NCBI GenBank assembly: GCA_022560025.1
Contig: JAFISE010000032.1
Location: 179,110-243,109, forward strand
Origin: Stagonosporopsis chrysanthemi
Taxonomy: Eukaryota; Ascomycota; Dothideomycetes; Pleosporales; Didymellaceae
Length of the DNA: 64,000 nt
Direction of reading: 5' to 3'
The position numbers and the translations under genes are program-made. Below the pieces are notes generated by a model that was not told where the DNA came from, made no database searches, and saw only the letters and a list, made by a program, of their open reading frames with translations. How positions within the stretch are numbered: the first letter of the stretch is position 1; each line of letters opens with the position of its first letter. This document shows positions 1 to 10,385 of the stretch, in pieces.

Positions 1-2
1 TC

Positions 3-1157
3 CGCCTCTTTCGTCTGCGAGACTCGTTGCAGTTCATCGCCTGGCAGACCGTCTACTTGAACAAGAATCCTGAAGGTATGCGGACTCTTGAGTTACAGAT
101 GGATGCCGCACCGATTGTCCGCAATAAGGACAACAAATATCACAAGGCGGTGGACGTTCGCGGCCTGACTGTAGCACAGCCAGCGTTGCTCGAGAAGCCA
201 AACAAGTAAGCTAGCATCCTATACGTCAGGTCTTACAACGCTAACACGTTCGCAGAGGCCGTGATGGCAAGGGAGGACTTCACTGGACCTTCGGGTTTGG
301 CGAATATCTAGACAGTGATTGTATCCGAAAGGCAAGGATTGCGTCTGGCCTGGAGAAACCGAGACCTCTTCCGCTGCAGTAAGTCCACTTGGTCTCTTCC
401 TCATAGGAAAGACTGTTTACACCTTCACAGATCCCTTAAGCTTGACGGTTTCGTTATTGACCATCTTCCGTTCGAGTGCGAGCTCAGAGATATCACACTG
501 CTTACTTGTGGCGACAAGTGCATCGATGCTGGCATGCGAGCCCCGAAGACTCATGCCAAACCATATCATGCCTGGAGCAAGCAGGTCAACAACGCCGCCT
601 GTCACTTCTACGTGCAGTGGCCGAATTGGAGCGGCATCTTCGACACTGCAGGAGACCAGCGCGACACACAAGGCCACATCGTAGCCCAGGGAGCTGGCCT
701 ATCCACGCCATATACCGAGGACGCACCTGTGCTACCATTGCATCTGCCACTTACCGAGAAAGCACTGAATATGAAGGGCATCGACGACGCACTCAACGAC
801 ACCTCAAAGCCAGACTACTTCAATATTGCGCCAACTGTGCCTGGAAGACTAGTCCCAGATACGCTTCTTAGCGTCGCATCAAATCTCTCTGAGCGCGGCT
901 CGAGGGTTTCGACACCAACAGAGCTCTCCGATGGGACAACCGAAGAAGCGTCCGCAATGCACGGCTCGATTGCTTCCGATTTAAGCCCCGATAATGGCTC
1001 TGACATCGTATACATCAACGGTGCGAGTGATACCCTGCCGGAGATCTCACTTGATTCGACAAGCTGCAACAGCAGCTTTGGAAGTGGTGCTCTAACTCAC
1101 AAGCACAAGGTGAGAAGGTCTCTGTCTGATAGCTATTGGGTCCTTGGGCCTTCTTGA
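3..1157 (+). CDS. Uncharacterised protein, 5' end cut by window edge
   Basis: The gene is already open at the first base, so its start lies outside the window. Three exons join in frame: 3-205, 256-378 and 431-1157, giving 350 residues. Both introns are canonical: GTAAGC...CGCAG (50 bases) and GTAAGT...CACAG (52 bases). A nearer acceptor at 406 would leave an intron of only 28 bases and was rejected. The visible part has a structured first half rich in Trp, Cys and His (for example WTFGFGEY, and QWPNWSGIF near codon 180). A Ser/Thr-rich tail with a basic end (HKHKVRRSLSDS) follows and is probably disordered. I do not recognise the family and assign no function. The exon structure is well supported because the phases close exactly. 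Confidence 0.6.
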
Positions 1158-1366
1158 TTGAGCAGCTTCCAGCTATGGAGATCAGGTTGATGGAGATATT
1201 GGGTATGTGTGGCCGATGAGACTTTTCGGGTACCTTCGCCCTCTCCCTCAACTCTAGGAAAACGAGGCGCTACCGGTCATGGACATTCAAGTGGTGAGCG
1301 ATATTCTGAGTCCCAGGCTTTTATAAGAAAATCAACACTCGAGTACTGAGCCGTTCTCATGATGAG

Positions 1367-2527
1367 TTAGACGCGGGATTTTAATGGTTCCGAGTCCTTA
1401 GGAATACCAATGGCGTTGAGTATAGAGTCAAGCTTGCCTCTTTGCGAGCGCAATACATCCCACTCTTCTTGATGCTTGACCATCGTCGTACCTCCAAGTG
1501 TAGTACCATTGAGAGCAACGAAGCCAATCTCGCTGCCATCCCGGCGCTTGAGCATCGTGCCCTCGGATCGTCTAGGCAAAACCACCATGCCCTTTGTAGT
1601 CATTGCCATGTTGTAGCTTATGGGTGAATCGCCATGTTCAGTAGAATGCAGAGCGAAGGCACCCGGATTCTTGGTCACGAAGTTGTCCACGGCGTCTTTC
1701 GCAAGGCCGTACAATTCATTGTAGATGCTCAGGAGCTGCGGCCCGGTCGGCTCGCCGTCAAACTTCCGACCGAACAGCACGAACGGAATATCAGCATTCT
1801 GCAACACTCGTGGAGATGCGCCTAGCCTTTACGTTAGCAAACGCCTTTGCCAGCCGCGCCTGAACGCCGCAAGCCAAACTCACCCGTGTCCCGCTCGTCC
1901 TCCAAGACCAAATCAATCAGCAACTCCCACTCGTTTGCCGCCTCGCTGTCGCGCATATGCTCCACGGGCAAAAACTGCAAGTGCCGATGCGGCTGGCTTG
2001 CGCCACTGTGGTCGCCCGAGTTGAAAAACGCAAACAAACGCTTCTGCTTGCTCTGCGCACCCCATGCCCTCAAGCAAGCGTATGTTGCCTCCAGATCATC
2101 CTGCTCCAGGACATGTGTTTGCTGCTTGTTCGTCTTGGTCGCGAGGATGAAGTGGCCCGCGATAATGGGGAATTTGTTGAGCACGAGGAGGTGCGTTGGC
2201 GCTGCGGTAGGGATGTCGACAATGTGCAGGTCTGGCGACGGGTTGGCGAAGGGGTCGAAATGGATTTTGGGGGTTGAGGAGGGGGGCTCGAGTTTAGGGA
2301 GCGGTTTCTTTGCCAAAGACGGGCAGTAGCGGAGTTGGAACTGTGGGTACGTGTTAGTGCAGGTACAGAGCTACAGGTTGCGTAGTACAGGTACGTGCTG
2401 GAATGCCGGTGGAAGTGCGGATGATTGAGAGTTCGGTGGGTGAGAAGAGTAAGCTGGACGATGCTTTTGCGGTTTTGAACTTGGCTTCTACCAGGCTTGG
2501 TAGTGAGTCTGTGAGGCCGAGGAGCAT
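1367..2527 (-). CDS. ATP adenylyltransferase (Ap4A phosphorylase), HIT-like
   Basis: This enzyme phosphorolyses Ap4A to ATP and ADP and belongs to the APA1/APA2 branch of the HIT superfamily. Exons on the minus strand are 2527-2399, 2340-1884 and 1821-1367, encoding 346 residues, close to the usual family size. The HIT-type motif SGASQPHRHLQFLP lies near residues 155-168, and the preceding RLFAFFNSGDHSG is typical. The C-terminal part (PFVLFGRKFDG, YNMAMTTKGMVVLPRRS) is also characteristic. The ATG at 2527 (MLLGLTDSLP) is preferred to in-frame ATGs further upstream because homologues begin there. The first intron (2398-2341) reads GCACGT...CCACAG. No GT donor keeps the frame, whereas the GC donor gives the expected join STGIP/FQLRYCP. 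The second intron (1883-1822) is GTGAGT...CTAG. Identity is near certain; the GC donor rests on frame and family likeness. Confidence 0.92.
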
Positions 2528-3133
2528 TTTTTTGGATATGTGAAGGCGCAATGGTTGAAAGTAGGAGGAGTGACGCATGGACTGCATTGGACTGTGGGGA
2601 AAGCATGGGCCATCTTATGCATCTTTCCGGAACGTCACCCCTCGGTCGAATCTTATCACATTTACGATTATTACGCATAGCTCTCGAGTATCTTGAACAA
2701 AAGTGAGAAATGGTTACTTAAGAGCCGTATCTACCGAGATTGAGATCCCGGGCTACGACATCGGTGCTGCCCATGCCTTGCGGCCATGCCTATCTAGTGT
2801 CCTGCAATATGCAAGATGTGGGGTATGCAAGAGAAAAGAGCAGGGAAAATGCAATATAAACAGTGCCAGTACAGAGCCGATGGGGTACAGGAAGATGTAT
2901 GGAAGGAGGCTGAACTACCAACAATGCCGTTGTCTCCAGGAAGCGAAAGGTGTGGCTGCAAAGGCCGAAATTTGAAAACGCCCGATATGAGAACATCGCC
3001 GGCAGTACATGCTTAGGAATACCTCGGAAGATGTAGCGCATCTGCTGCTTGGAGCCGCGATTTTTCAACGCAAGGAGCTTGATGGAGTGACGAGAACATT
3101 GACGCTGGCCGATGGCACCGCAGCTCAAGAGCT
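2528..3133. other. Intergenic region, no gene seen
   Basis: This 606-base gap holds the upstream region of the Ap4A phosphorylase gene and the 3' flank of the Myb-like gene, both on the minus strand. No conserved coding stretch or RNA gene was recognised. Confidence 0.5.
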
Positions 3134-4664
3134 TCAGGCTTGACTGCGCCTGCGAGATGACCGAGTCGGGGCAGGGCGCGTTACTTCCAACCACTTCTTT
3201 TTCGCTGTCGCCGCACCAAACCTGTAGGACCCGCCATTTGACTTGATGAGTTCGACTATTCGCATCCAAGGGACCTTGTCTGGCTTCTGCTTCGTATCGA
3301 GTGAAGGGTGCGCCTCGTCGAGTCTGTCAAACTCTTCATGCACATAGCGTTTGAGCAAGATGATCTAAACCTGGTCAGTAACGAAAACCTCGCCGAAAGT
3401 TGGATCTCGTACATCAGTCTCTGTCCACTTTGGCGCTCGGAGTCGCTCCTTCCTGGGCTTCGTCAAGGACCGATAACGACCACGAAGGGTGGACTCCGCG
3501 ACCTTACGACCGAGTGCCTTGCGTATGTCCCTGTACGTGTAGCCATTCCGCTTCATGTCAATCAGCAAATCATCGTCCTTCTTGCGCTGATCCTTATCGG
3601 CGTCTGTAAGAGGTGTTACAAAGCGGCTCTGGAAGTGGCTCTGTACAGGAATATCAGGTGTGTTACTCCATTGAGCCTGTCGTTGCCTCGAGCTTCGATC
3701 GAGAGAAGCCATGAAAGAGTTAGGACGAAGGTCGAGTCGCGACCTGCTCGAGTGGTTCTGACGGTAGCCTTGAGCAAGTGCAGCCTCCTTGGTCACGTAG
3801 CCAGGAGGAAGCCATTGCGCCGCCCCTGGGCTGCTATTCTGCCCCAGTCCGTACGAGTAGTTTGACTCGTACATGTGCACAGTACTGTTCGGCTCGGTTG
3901 TGTTGTCCATGAGCGGCGCCCCGACAGAGTCAACCGGAACACCAAAAGTGTCACGTACAGCAGAACTTTCTGAATGTGGTCTGGGTATTGATTGCGGTGT
4001 CGCCGGTACGATGCCGGGGGACAGTGAGACCTTCGTTACACCAGACGACGAGATGTAGCTTGCGGATGTGGGGTCTGGTGTGAGCGGGTCATAACTTGGC
4101 CTGGGGCTTTCTGCGCTCTTCACAGCGCCGAACAGACTACCGGGCGACACTTTTACATCTGTATCTGGGCTGTGTGCCGTGTTGCTCATGTCATTCCTGA
4201 GCCACAACGACCCTCCGAAGTTCATGTCCGCGTCCAGCATGTTCTGCCCTGCACCATGACCGTAGAGCAAGTTGTTGTTCGTGAGCATCGACTCGTCCGT
4301 GAACGGCATGTTCGACACTCCGGTCCATGCCATACCCCCAGCGCCGGCGAGCTGCTGTTCCCACAGCGGGTTGTGTGTGCGCATCGACATATTCGACATG
4401 GGAGCTTGCGGCATCGGCCACTGCGACTCTGAGATGTAACTCCCCGGCCTGAATGGACTCTGCTAAACTGCGGTCAGTACTTGCGGATTGGGAGTCGCTA
4501 GCGGTTCTTACAAGAACGGGGTGCGCCATTGATATCTCAGGACATATAGTTGCAGAGCTACCAAGATCGTACAAGAAGCGCGTCTGAGAAACCGATGAAG
4601 AGGTGTAGGGCTCGCCTGCGATGTACTCTTGTATGCGAGCCATCTCCACGTGCAGCAGAGACAC
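3134..4664 (-). CDS. Myb/SANT-like putative DNA-binding protein
   Basis: Three exons (4664-4512, 4462-3413, 3364-3134) join in frame to give 477 residues. The first 290 or so residues are rich in Ser, Pro, Asn and Gln with many Met (MPQAPMSNMSMRTHNPLW) and look disordered. A basic segment follows (KRNGYTYRDIRKALGRK, then STLRGRYRSLTKPRKERLR), which resembles a helix-turn-helix module. After it comes KWTETDIILLKRYVHEEFD...KVPWMRIVELIK, whose spaced Trp and acidic start match a Myb/SANT repeat. That repeat is only restored when the 48-base in-frame intron 3412-3365 (GTACGA...TTTAG) is removed, because reading through meets a stop at its last codon. A role as transcription or chromatin regulator is inferred from the domain. 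The start at 4664 could instead be the second Met, seven codons on. Confidence 0.72.
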
Positions 4665-6697
4665 GCTCTAGCGCGCCTGATAGATACTATTGGAACAACA
4701 AATCGGACGCCAGGCGTGAATGTCAGATAAGTGACAGTTGGGTGGAGTCGACGTGAATGCGGGTGGTGTGGGGTAGAGGGCCGGGCGCAGGTACGTCAGT
4801 CGTTCAAGGCGGAGATTGGTGCTAATCGTCAATTGACTGACACCGCTTCACAGGCCAGCGGTCAGATTGCGGCCGGCCAACCGGTTCGAGTTGCACGTCC
4901 AAAGACACGCGACTGACTATCGCGATAGCCCTGGGTAGCCGTGAATGAGGGTTCGAATAGGTGGATGTTAGGATGCAGTCTTGGTATCTATATGGCACCA
5001 AGACCAATGTGCGCGCGACACTAAATCGACACATGTCAGTACGCTAATTGGGCGTCGCCATTTGAACATATCGTACCAACAATGCCACGAGGGCGCGGAA
5101 TGACCAGGACCTCTCCGACGGAGCAGGCAATGCCCGCTTGGACGTGGACAAACAAACTTGATGAGTCCACGAGAGACCTTGTGAGACGAGCCCTTGGACA
5201 ACGATGGAGAACGAACGGTCAGAATGACAAAGCAGAGGAACAAAGATTTTGAGATTGTGGAAGAAGAGCTCGACCACATTGGTTGTCAGTCTCCGCGAGG
5301 CTACGGCTGTGTTTAAATTGAAGACAGCGCTTCCGCCCCCGTCAAGATATCGAGCTCGTTTGATCATCTCAAGTCAACTGCGCGGCAGCGGAAGCAACGG
5401 CCAGGGCGATCACAGGTACGAGGCACGGTTCCTAACCTACTCTCAACTCCATCAAATCTGATAAACGGGAGCTATCCTGCACTGATCACCACCCCGGTCT
5501 CTTTCTGGGGCCTGCTCGGCTCGGGGTGGTACGGCCAACATTCCGAGAGGCAAGCATAGCTTTCGCCAGCATATCACCTCGCAGTGCCAACAGTTCTGAT
5601 CTATCAACGTGGCGTGCTTGTGCTATAGGGGCCCCATGCTCAGCCTTGCGAACGACACAGTGCCGGTAGACGTATCATCCACGACCGCAGCTCGAGCCGG
5701 TGGAGTTTTTTTGTGCGAGTTGAGCTGTCAACTTGGTTGCCTGTTTGATTGACGTGCAGGCGAACGCGGCAGCATGCACACTAGCGCCTTGGCGGCCTGC
5801 CTGCTCCACGCCATGTCAGTCACGAACGAGGAAGCGCGGAGCAGGCGTGGCTTGCGGAAGCCGCAAGCCGGTGCTCCCGCTATGCAGTCAAAAAGCTTGC
5901 TACGGGCTGAGCCGCTGTCACAACGCGCTGCAGGTGATAGGCTGTCATCTTAACCACACCTCGCAAGCCTCATCTGCAAAAGTGCCGCTCGAACTGTCTT
6001 TAATATGGCTTGCTACATCAACGACTGGCTCTGGTTTTCCCATGCGCTTGAGAGACAGACCTCGCATTCACTGCGATTGATCAGTCTAGTCCGAAGATCT
6101 TCGTTGGACGTGCTATGTCCATACCAACCAATCACTTGCAGCTCGTGGTAGGACACAGCTCATGATCCATTGATGGTACCCTCTCAAGCGGCTCGTGGCA
6201 GAAACGCCCGCTTGGGTCTGTCTGCGGCCATCTGCGGCCATCTGCGAGGCCTGGTGGGACGCAGAACAGGACGCGGCTGCTGCCGGTCAGCCTATCCAAT
6301 CGCTGGATGACGGCAATCAGCTCGCCAGGAAATGACAGCTCGCGTAGTGTGTTTGACACAAAAACCTGGGGAAGCCAGTACCCGCGCGGTGGCATCATGC
6401 TCTACGCAGGGGCGTGCGCCTGTCATCGCTGGTGGCACGGCAGCCTTCCCATGCAACATGCAGCGTATACCATGCACAAGTCGTGCGAGTACAGTGCAGA
6501 ATAGCATGCGGGCCCATACGCCTTTCACAGTAAAGGCCTACTCCACACCACCGAAAGAAACATGCAGGGACTTATTGCACTCTAATCAACGCTGCTTACT
6601 ATGCGACGCGGCACCCTGCACTCTATTCTTTGGGTTTCTGGACAGACTCTGATCGCCAAATCCAGTCAAGGACCCGAACACATGCACTGTCTCCTCC
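4665..6697. other. Two-kilobase gene-free stretch
   Basis: No open frame here has convincing protein character or fits a spliced model. It contains the 5' flank of the Myb-like gene, the 3' flank of the GST-kappa gene and a short 10-base tandem repeat near 6221. Base composition does not look RIP-mutated. It could hold long leaders, a non-coding transcript or a fast-evolving small gene that cannot be recognised by eye. Confidence 0.45.
6221..6250. repeat. Short 10-base tandem repeat
   Basis: The unit tctgcggcca occurs twice in perfect register (6221-6230, 6231-6240), followed by a partial third copy (tctgcg). It lies in non-coding DNA; no function can be inferred. Confidence 0.8.
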
Positions 6698-7792
6698 TCA
6701 TATCTTCGATTTCGGCTTAGTCTGTGCCTCCAGTTCCACATCCTTCCAAGGTAACCCAAGATACTCCCACATGTAATGGAACCTAGAAAGCATCGTTAGC
6801 GTTTGTTCTGCAGCGAAAGCTGGATTCCCGCCTGACAGCTCTCATGCGAACTAGGTTCGCATCAAGCCCTATACTATCCCGTCCGCTGGCGCGGACACCA
6901 TACCTGACGCGGATCGACCCGCAATATACAAGGGGCAGATTGAGCAGTGGCATACCTGTCACTTCCGAAAAAGGGCTCCTCGGCTCCTCTTGCATTGCGT
7001 ACCCAGAACCACGGGCATCCGAACGCACCCTTGTCGAGCGCCTCCTTTGTGTTATCATTCAGCCGCTGCTTGAACGGCGCGCTATTTGCTGAAGCCAGAA
7101 TCGTCTTGACCTCTTCTGGTTTGAACCTCGACTGGAGTGTCTCGGCAAGTGTATCAGGTACACTAACATCTTTACCGTTCTTCCACATTGCATGAAAAAT
7201 GTCCAGAAAGGTGGAGATGAAGAGGTCGGGGTGAGTCTCCTTGACGAAACAAAGAGCACGTTGCGGCAGAAGTGACAAGATGGGGAAGAAGTCTGGTGTC
7301 TTCACGTCCTCGGCGCCAAAATAATGTTTTGCTCTTGCACTGTCATAGCTGCTGTATGCAGCCTTAGCGGGAAGGCTCCACGGAGGCTTGTTACCTATTC
7401 ATGTAAGTGAAAAATGGACTATTGACTTGCCACACCCTGGTCGCAGTGACACCTGGTCACGGGAGGGAATGTCGTACCGCTGCCGACATTGATGCCGCCA
7501 AGAAATACAGGAATGATGCTTCTCCTAGTCAGCTAAAGTGCGTCACATGCTTCGAGCGGTTCGATGAAATCTGAATGACACAGCGAAGCTTCGAGCTCCA
7601 TTTAGGATGCGCATTAGCAAAGGGACTTACTCAATGTCTACGTTGTGAGTTGCGAGTGCATTCTTGTTCTTCTCTAGATAGAGCAGGGCAAAGTAGGAGT
7701 AAGGTGATACTTCCAAGGTTAGCTAGAAGCTCTGTGCCCTTGAAGCGATTCGACATACCGCAATCCAAATAGCACGTAATTCTGCCAGACAT
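6698..7792 (-). CDS. Glutathione S-transferase kappa-like (DsbA-fold) protein
   Basis: Five exons (7792-7759, 7709-7631, 7524-7478, 7394-6956, 6782-6698) give 227 residues, the usual length of the GSTK1/2-hydroxychromene-2-carboxylate isomerase family. The N-terminus MSGRITCYLDCVSPYSYFALLY carries the family's D..SPYSY active-site region with Ser13 in the catalytic position. PVFLGGINVGSGNKPPW, GAFGCPWFWV and FHYMWEYLGLPW are strong kappa-class signatures. Members conjugate glutathione or reduce peroxides in mitochondria or peroxisomes; no clear presequence is visible and the C-terminus (KPKSKI) is not a standard SKL signal. Intron 4 is unusually long for this region (173 bases). The gene faces the SDR gene at 8131 across 338 bases. 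Confidence 0.9.
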
Positions 7793-8130
7793 GGTCGCAA
7801 TCGATGAACCGAATGACCAATGGCTTGCTTGATTACTTATGTCGATCTTTGGTGTCTGGTTGTGGTAGTCCTTGAGCTGCGCGGATGTTCGCCGTTGAGC
7901 CGAGGTCGAACGTCGTTGCTCCACCGCGACCCAGCTTCAGTCTCAATCAGTAATCATCTATCTACCACACTCGCACACCACACAACGTCCAGCCTGCGTA
8001 CTACTGAATGGAAGGTGCAATGATCCCTTGGGCTGCGATCCCTGCTGATTGAATCTTCTAATCTTCTAATCTTCTAATCTTCTAATCTCCTTTCACATCA
8101 ACACAACACCAATCTGGAATTTCACACAAC
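7793..8130. promoter_or_regulatory. Shared upstream region of GST-kappa and SDR genes
   Basis: The two start codons lie 338 bases apart on opposite strands, so both promoters must lie in this interval or overlap the genes. It contains the 8-base pyrimidine-rich tandem repeat at 8052-8091, about 40 bases upstream of the SDR start codon and likely within its leader. CT-rich leaders are common at fungal transcription starts. No specific factor site is claimed. Confidence 0.55.
8052..8091. repeat. 8-base tandem repeat in leader of SDR gene
   Basis: The unit aatcttct is repeated four times without error (8052-8083) and followed by a variant copy, aatctcct (8084-8091). It sits just upstream of the SDR start codon. 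Confidence 0.9.
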
Positions 8131-9198
8131 ATGGGTAAAGAGGTCGAGCGATTCGGCACAGTCCTGACAGACTCAGAGATAGCATCTCGCTATGGCACCC
8201 TGACTGAAGTCGAGCGACGCAAGCAGGTTGCTCTTGTTGTCGGCGCGTCTCGAGGCATAGGCCGACAGATGGCTATTGACTTAGCAAAGGCAGGATACGC
8301 AGGTACAATCAACCTCGTAACCTCCGAAATGACAAACACTGCTAACAACTCCTCAGTCGTTGTAGCTGCTAAGAGCACCTCGGATGCCTCCACCGTCTCC
8401 CCCTTCCCGCCAGACCCCAACTCCAGCGCTTCTACAATCAGCACTGTCACGCGCGAGATCCGCGAGGCTGGCGGAACTGCGACCGCTATCGAGGTTGATA
8501 CGCGACACATTGCCTCCATCAACCGTCTTGTCGACATAATCAAGGTGCTCCACGGCCGAATTGACGTCCTCGTCTACAACAGCGGCGCGATATGGTGGTC
8601 CAGCGTCGAGAAGACACCTTTCAAGCGCTTCCAGCTTATGCAGCAAGTTAATGTGGAGGGGCTGTACGGTACCGTGCAGGCTGTGCTGCCACAATTTGAG
8701 AAGCAAGGATGGAAGGGACGCATCATTGTGGTCAGTCCGCCAATCTACTCGCGATTCTTCCGGGGCAAGACGGCGTACGCCATGGGCAAGGTTGGCATGT
8801 CGGTGCTCACAAAGGGGCTGGCTATGGATTGGGAGCGGGAGGGGAAGAAGGATATGGCGATCACGAGCATCTGGCCCGCGGTAGCGATCGAGTCGGCTGC
8901 TACACAGAACGTCCAGGCCGATGAGTCGCGGGACCTAAGGAAGCCTACGATCTTCTCGGACGCTCTATTCGAGATGTTGAAAAGTGATCCTGCGGAGGTG
9001 AGTGGGTGTCTGGAGCTCGACGAGGACTTTCTGAGGAAGAAGGGATACAAGGACGAGGATTTTGAGAAGTACAATCTTGTGCCGGGTGCAAAGCCAAGGA
9101 GGATCATGCCGAAAGAGTTGCCAGACTTGACGGTGGCGGAGCAGGACGATCAAGGGAAGAGGGTAGACAGCGCGAAGTTGAGGGCCGCAAAGTTGTAG
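8131..9198 (+). CDS. Short-chain dehydrogenase/reductase, HSDL2-like
   Basis: Exons 8131-8302 and 8357-9198 give 337 residues. The 54-base intron (GTACAA...CTCAG, with a CTAAC branch site) is in frame and could be read through. Removing it restores the SDR core AGYAVVVAAKS. The Rossmann motif VGASRGIG is at residues 37-44, the NSG motif near 132 (NAG in most SDRs) and the catalytic pair YAMGK at Tyr198 and Lys202. The insertion after the second strand (AAKSTSDASTVSPFPPDPNS) and the C-terminal VSGCLELDEDFLRKKG resemble hydroxysteroid dehydrogenase-like 2 proteins, but the SCP2 domain of animal HSDL2 is absent. No C-terminal SKL is present. The substrate is unknown. It shares its upstream region with the GST-kappa gene. 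Confidence 0.88.
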   Translation: MGKEVERFGTVLTDSEIASRYGTLTEVERRKQVALVVGASRGIGRQMAIDLAKAGYAGTINLVTSEMTNTANNSSVVVAAKSTSDASTVSPFPPDPNSSASTISTVTREIREAGGTATAIEVDTRHIASINRLVDIIKVLHGRIDVLVYNSGAIWWSSVEKTPFKRFQLMQQVNVEGLYGTVQAVLPQFEKQGWKGRIIVVSPPIYSRFFRGKTAYAMGKVGMSVLTKGLAMDWEREGKKDMAITSIWPAVAIESAATQNVQADESRDLRKPTIFSDALFEMLKSDPAEVSGCLELDEDFLRKKGYKDEDFEKYNLVPGAKPRRIMPKELPDLTVAEQDDQGKRVDSAKLRAAKL

Positions 9199-9352
9199 TA
9201 GTAAGTCTATCTATGGTGATTACTTCATGCTCGTCTTGACAACCACGTATTCTCAATAGAGGATATATCAATCAGAAGGTAACCGAACACAGAGGTTGGT
9301 GTTAGCTACGATGTAGTGGGCAGGTTCAAGTTATTATCCATGACACATCTAA

Positions 9353-10385
9353 TTGAGCTACGTAGCTATGTATCTAACACTGTCTACAACATGGGATACT
9401 CGAAGGCCAAAACTCAACTCAACTCTCGAAACCAACAACCGCCCTGGAACCGTTCCTGCCCTTTTCGTCGAGGACTGCCCAGTCCAGACGATTCCGCTTG
9501 GTCTGCCCAGCCTGGACTGGGTCACCGTGGTCACTGCTACGCCCATTCCGTTCAAGTATTCCGACTTCTCTGGTATCCTGTCCTTCTTGCAATCACCACG
9601 TGACAATTAAGAAGCGCGAAGTCGACTGGACCACAGCAAAGGTCAACCGCCCTTGCTCGACCCGTATGAGACAGACGAACATGGTTACCCTCTGCGCCCC
9701 GCCGACGCCCATTTCCAGTATACCGCGTCTGCATTTGATGTGTTTTGTTGCAAGAAACAGCTAGATTTCGACAAAGTAGGTCCGATCCTGGCCCGTCTGG
9801 CGGAAGTTCACGATTCGTCGTGACTTCCATTCATCTGAGGTCATCAATCCACAAGGTACGGTTCATCGCATCGGCCAGTCGATGCCCCGCGCACACCGCT
9901 TCAATATTCGGCCTTGAAACAGCAGGCACATGCAGATCCTGCATGACTTCCTCATCAAAGACCATCTGAGCTCCAGTGTTATGCCGGACCCCAACAACCC
10001 CTCTTCCCTCATCCTGAATGGAAAGAGCAATAGAATTCTAGGGTTTGCAGCAATTTCGGCGCTACTGCTCCTGGCGGAGAACGCCCACAAGGCGAAGGTC
10101 CCGGTCAAGAAACGAACTGTGGCGCATGGTGAGGCCAGTGTGCTCGAAGAGGAGACTTCAGAGGACGAGACCGAGAGCGAAGGGGGCGAGGAATCTGGCG
10201 AGGATGACTTCGACCCTGCCAGCGACGATGACGGTACTACGGAGCTCAAGCAGCGAAAGAGGCGCCAGAAGATGGTCGAGTCGCCCGACTCCAAAGAGTA
10301 TCGAGAGTTGTTCATGCAGAAGGAAGACTTGAGTTGGCTCCGCAAGCTCATGGTCAACATTTACGAGAACGCAGCGGCGATGAAG
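9353..10385 (+). pseudogene. Collapsed SNF2-family helicase relic
   Basis: Pieces of one SNF2-type ATPase follow in the right N-to-C order, but with stops, a frame change and a large missing middle. At 9353-9610 the frame reads LPSLDWVTVVTATPIPFKYSD, which carries the ATPase 'T(A/G)TP' motif. After a stop the same frame gives PYETDEHGYPLRPADAHFQY (9653-9823). In another frame 9861-9878 encodes VHRIGQ, the motif VI hallmark of SNF2 helicases. A basic/acidic C-terminal-like tail follows after one stop (VLEEETSEDETESEGG, RKLMVNIYENAAAM). In intact proteins about 250 residues separate the first parts from HRIGQ; here there are roughly a dozen codons. The right boundary near 10385 is an estimate. 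A short functional protein from this locus is unlikely. Confidence 0.65.

Noticed and set aside
379..406. Intron with acceptor at 406 in the left-edge gene
   Set aside because: It would be 28 bases long. The next acceptor (430) keeps the same phase and gives a normal 52-base intron.
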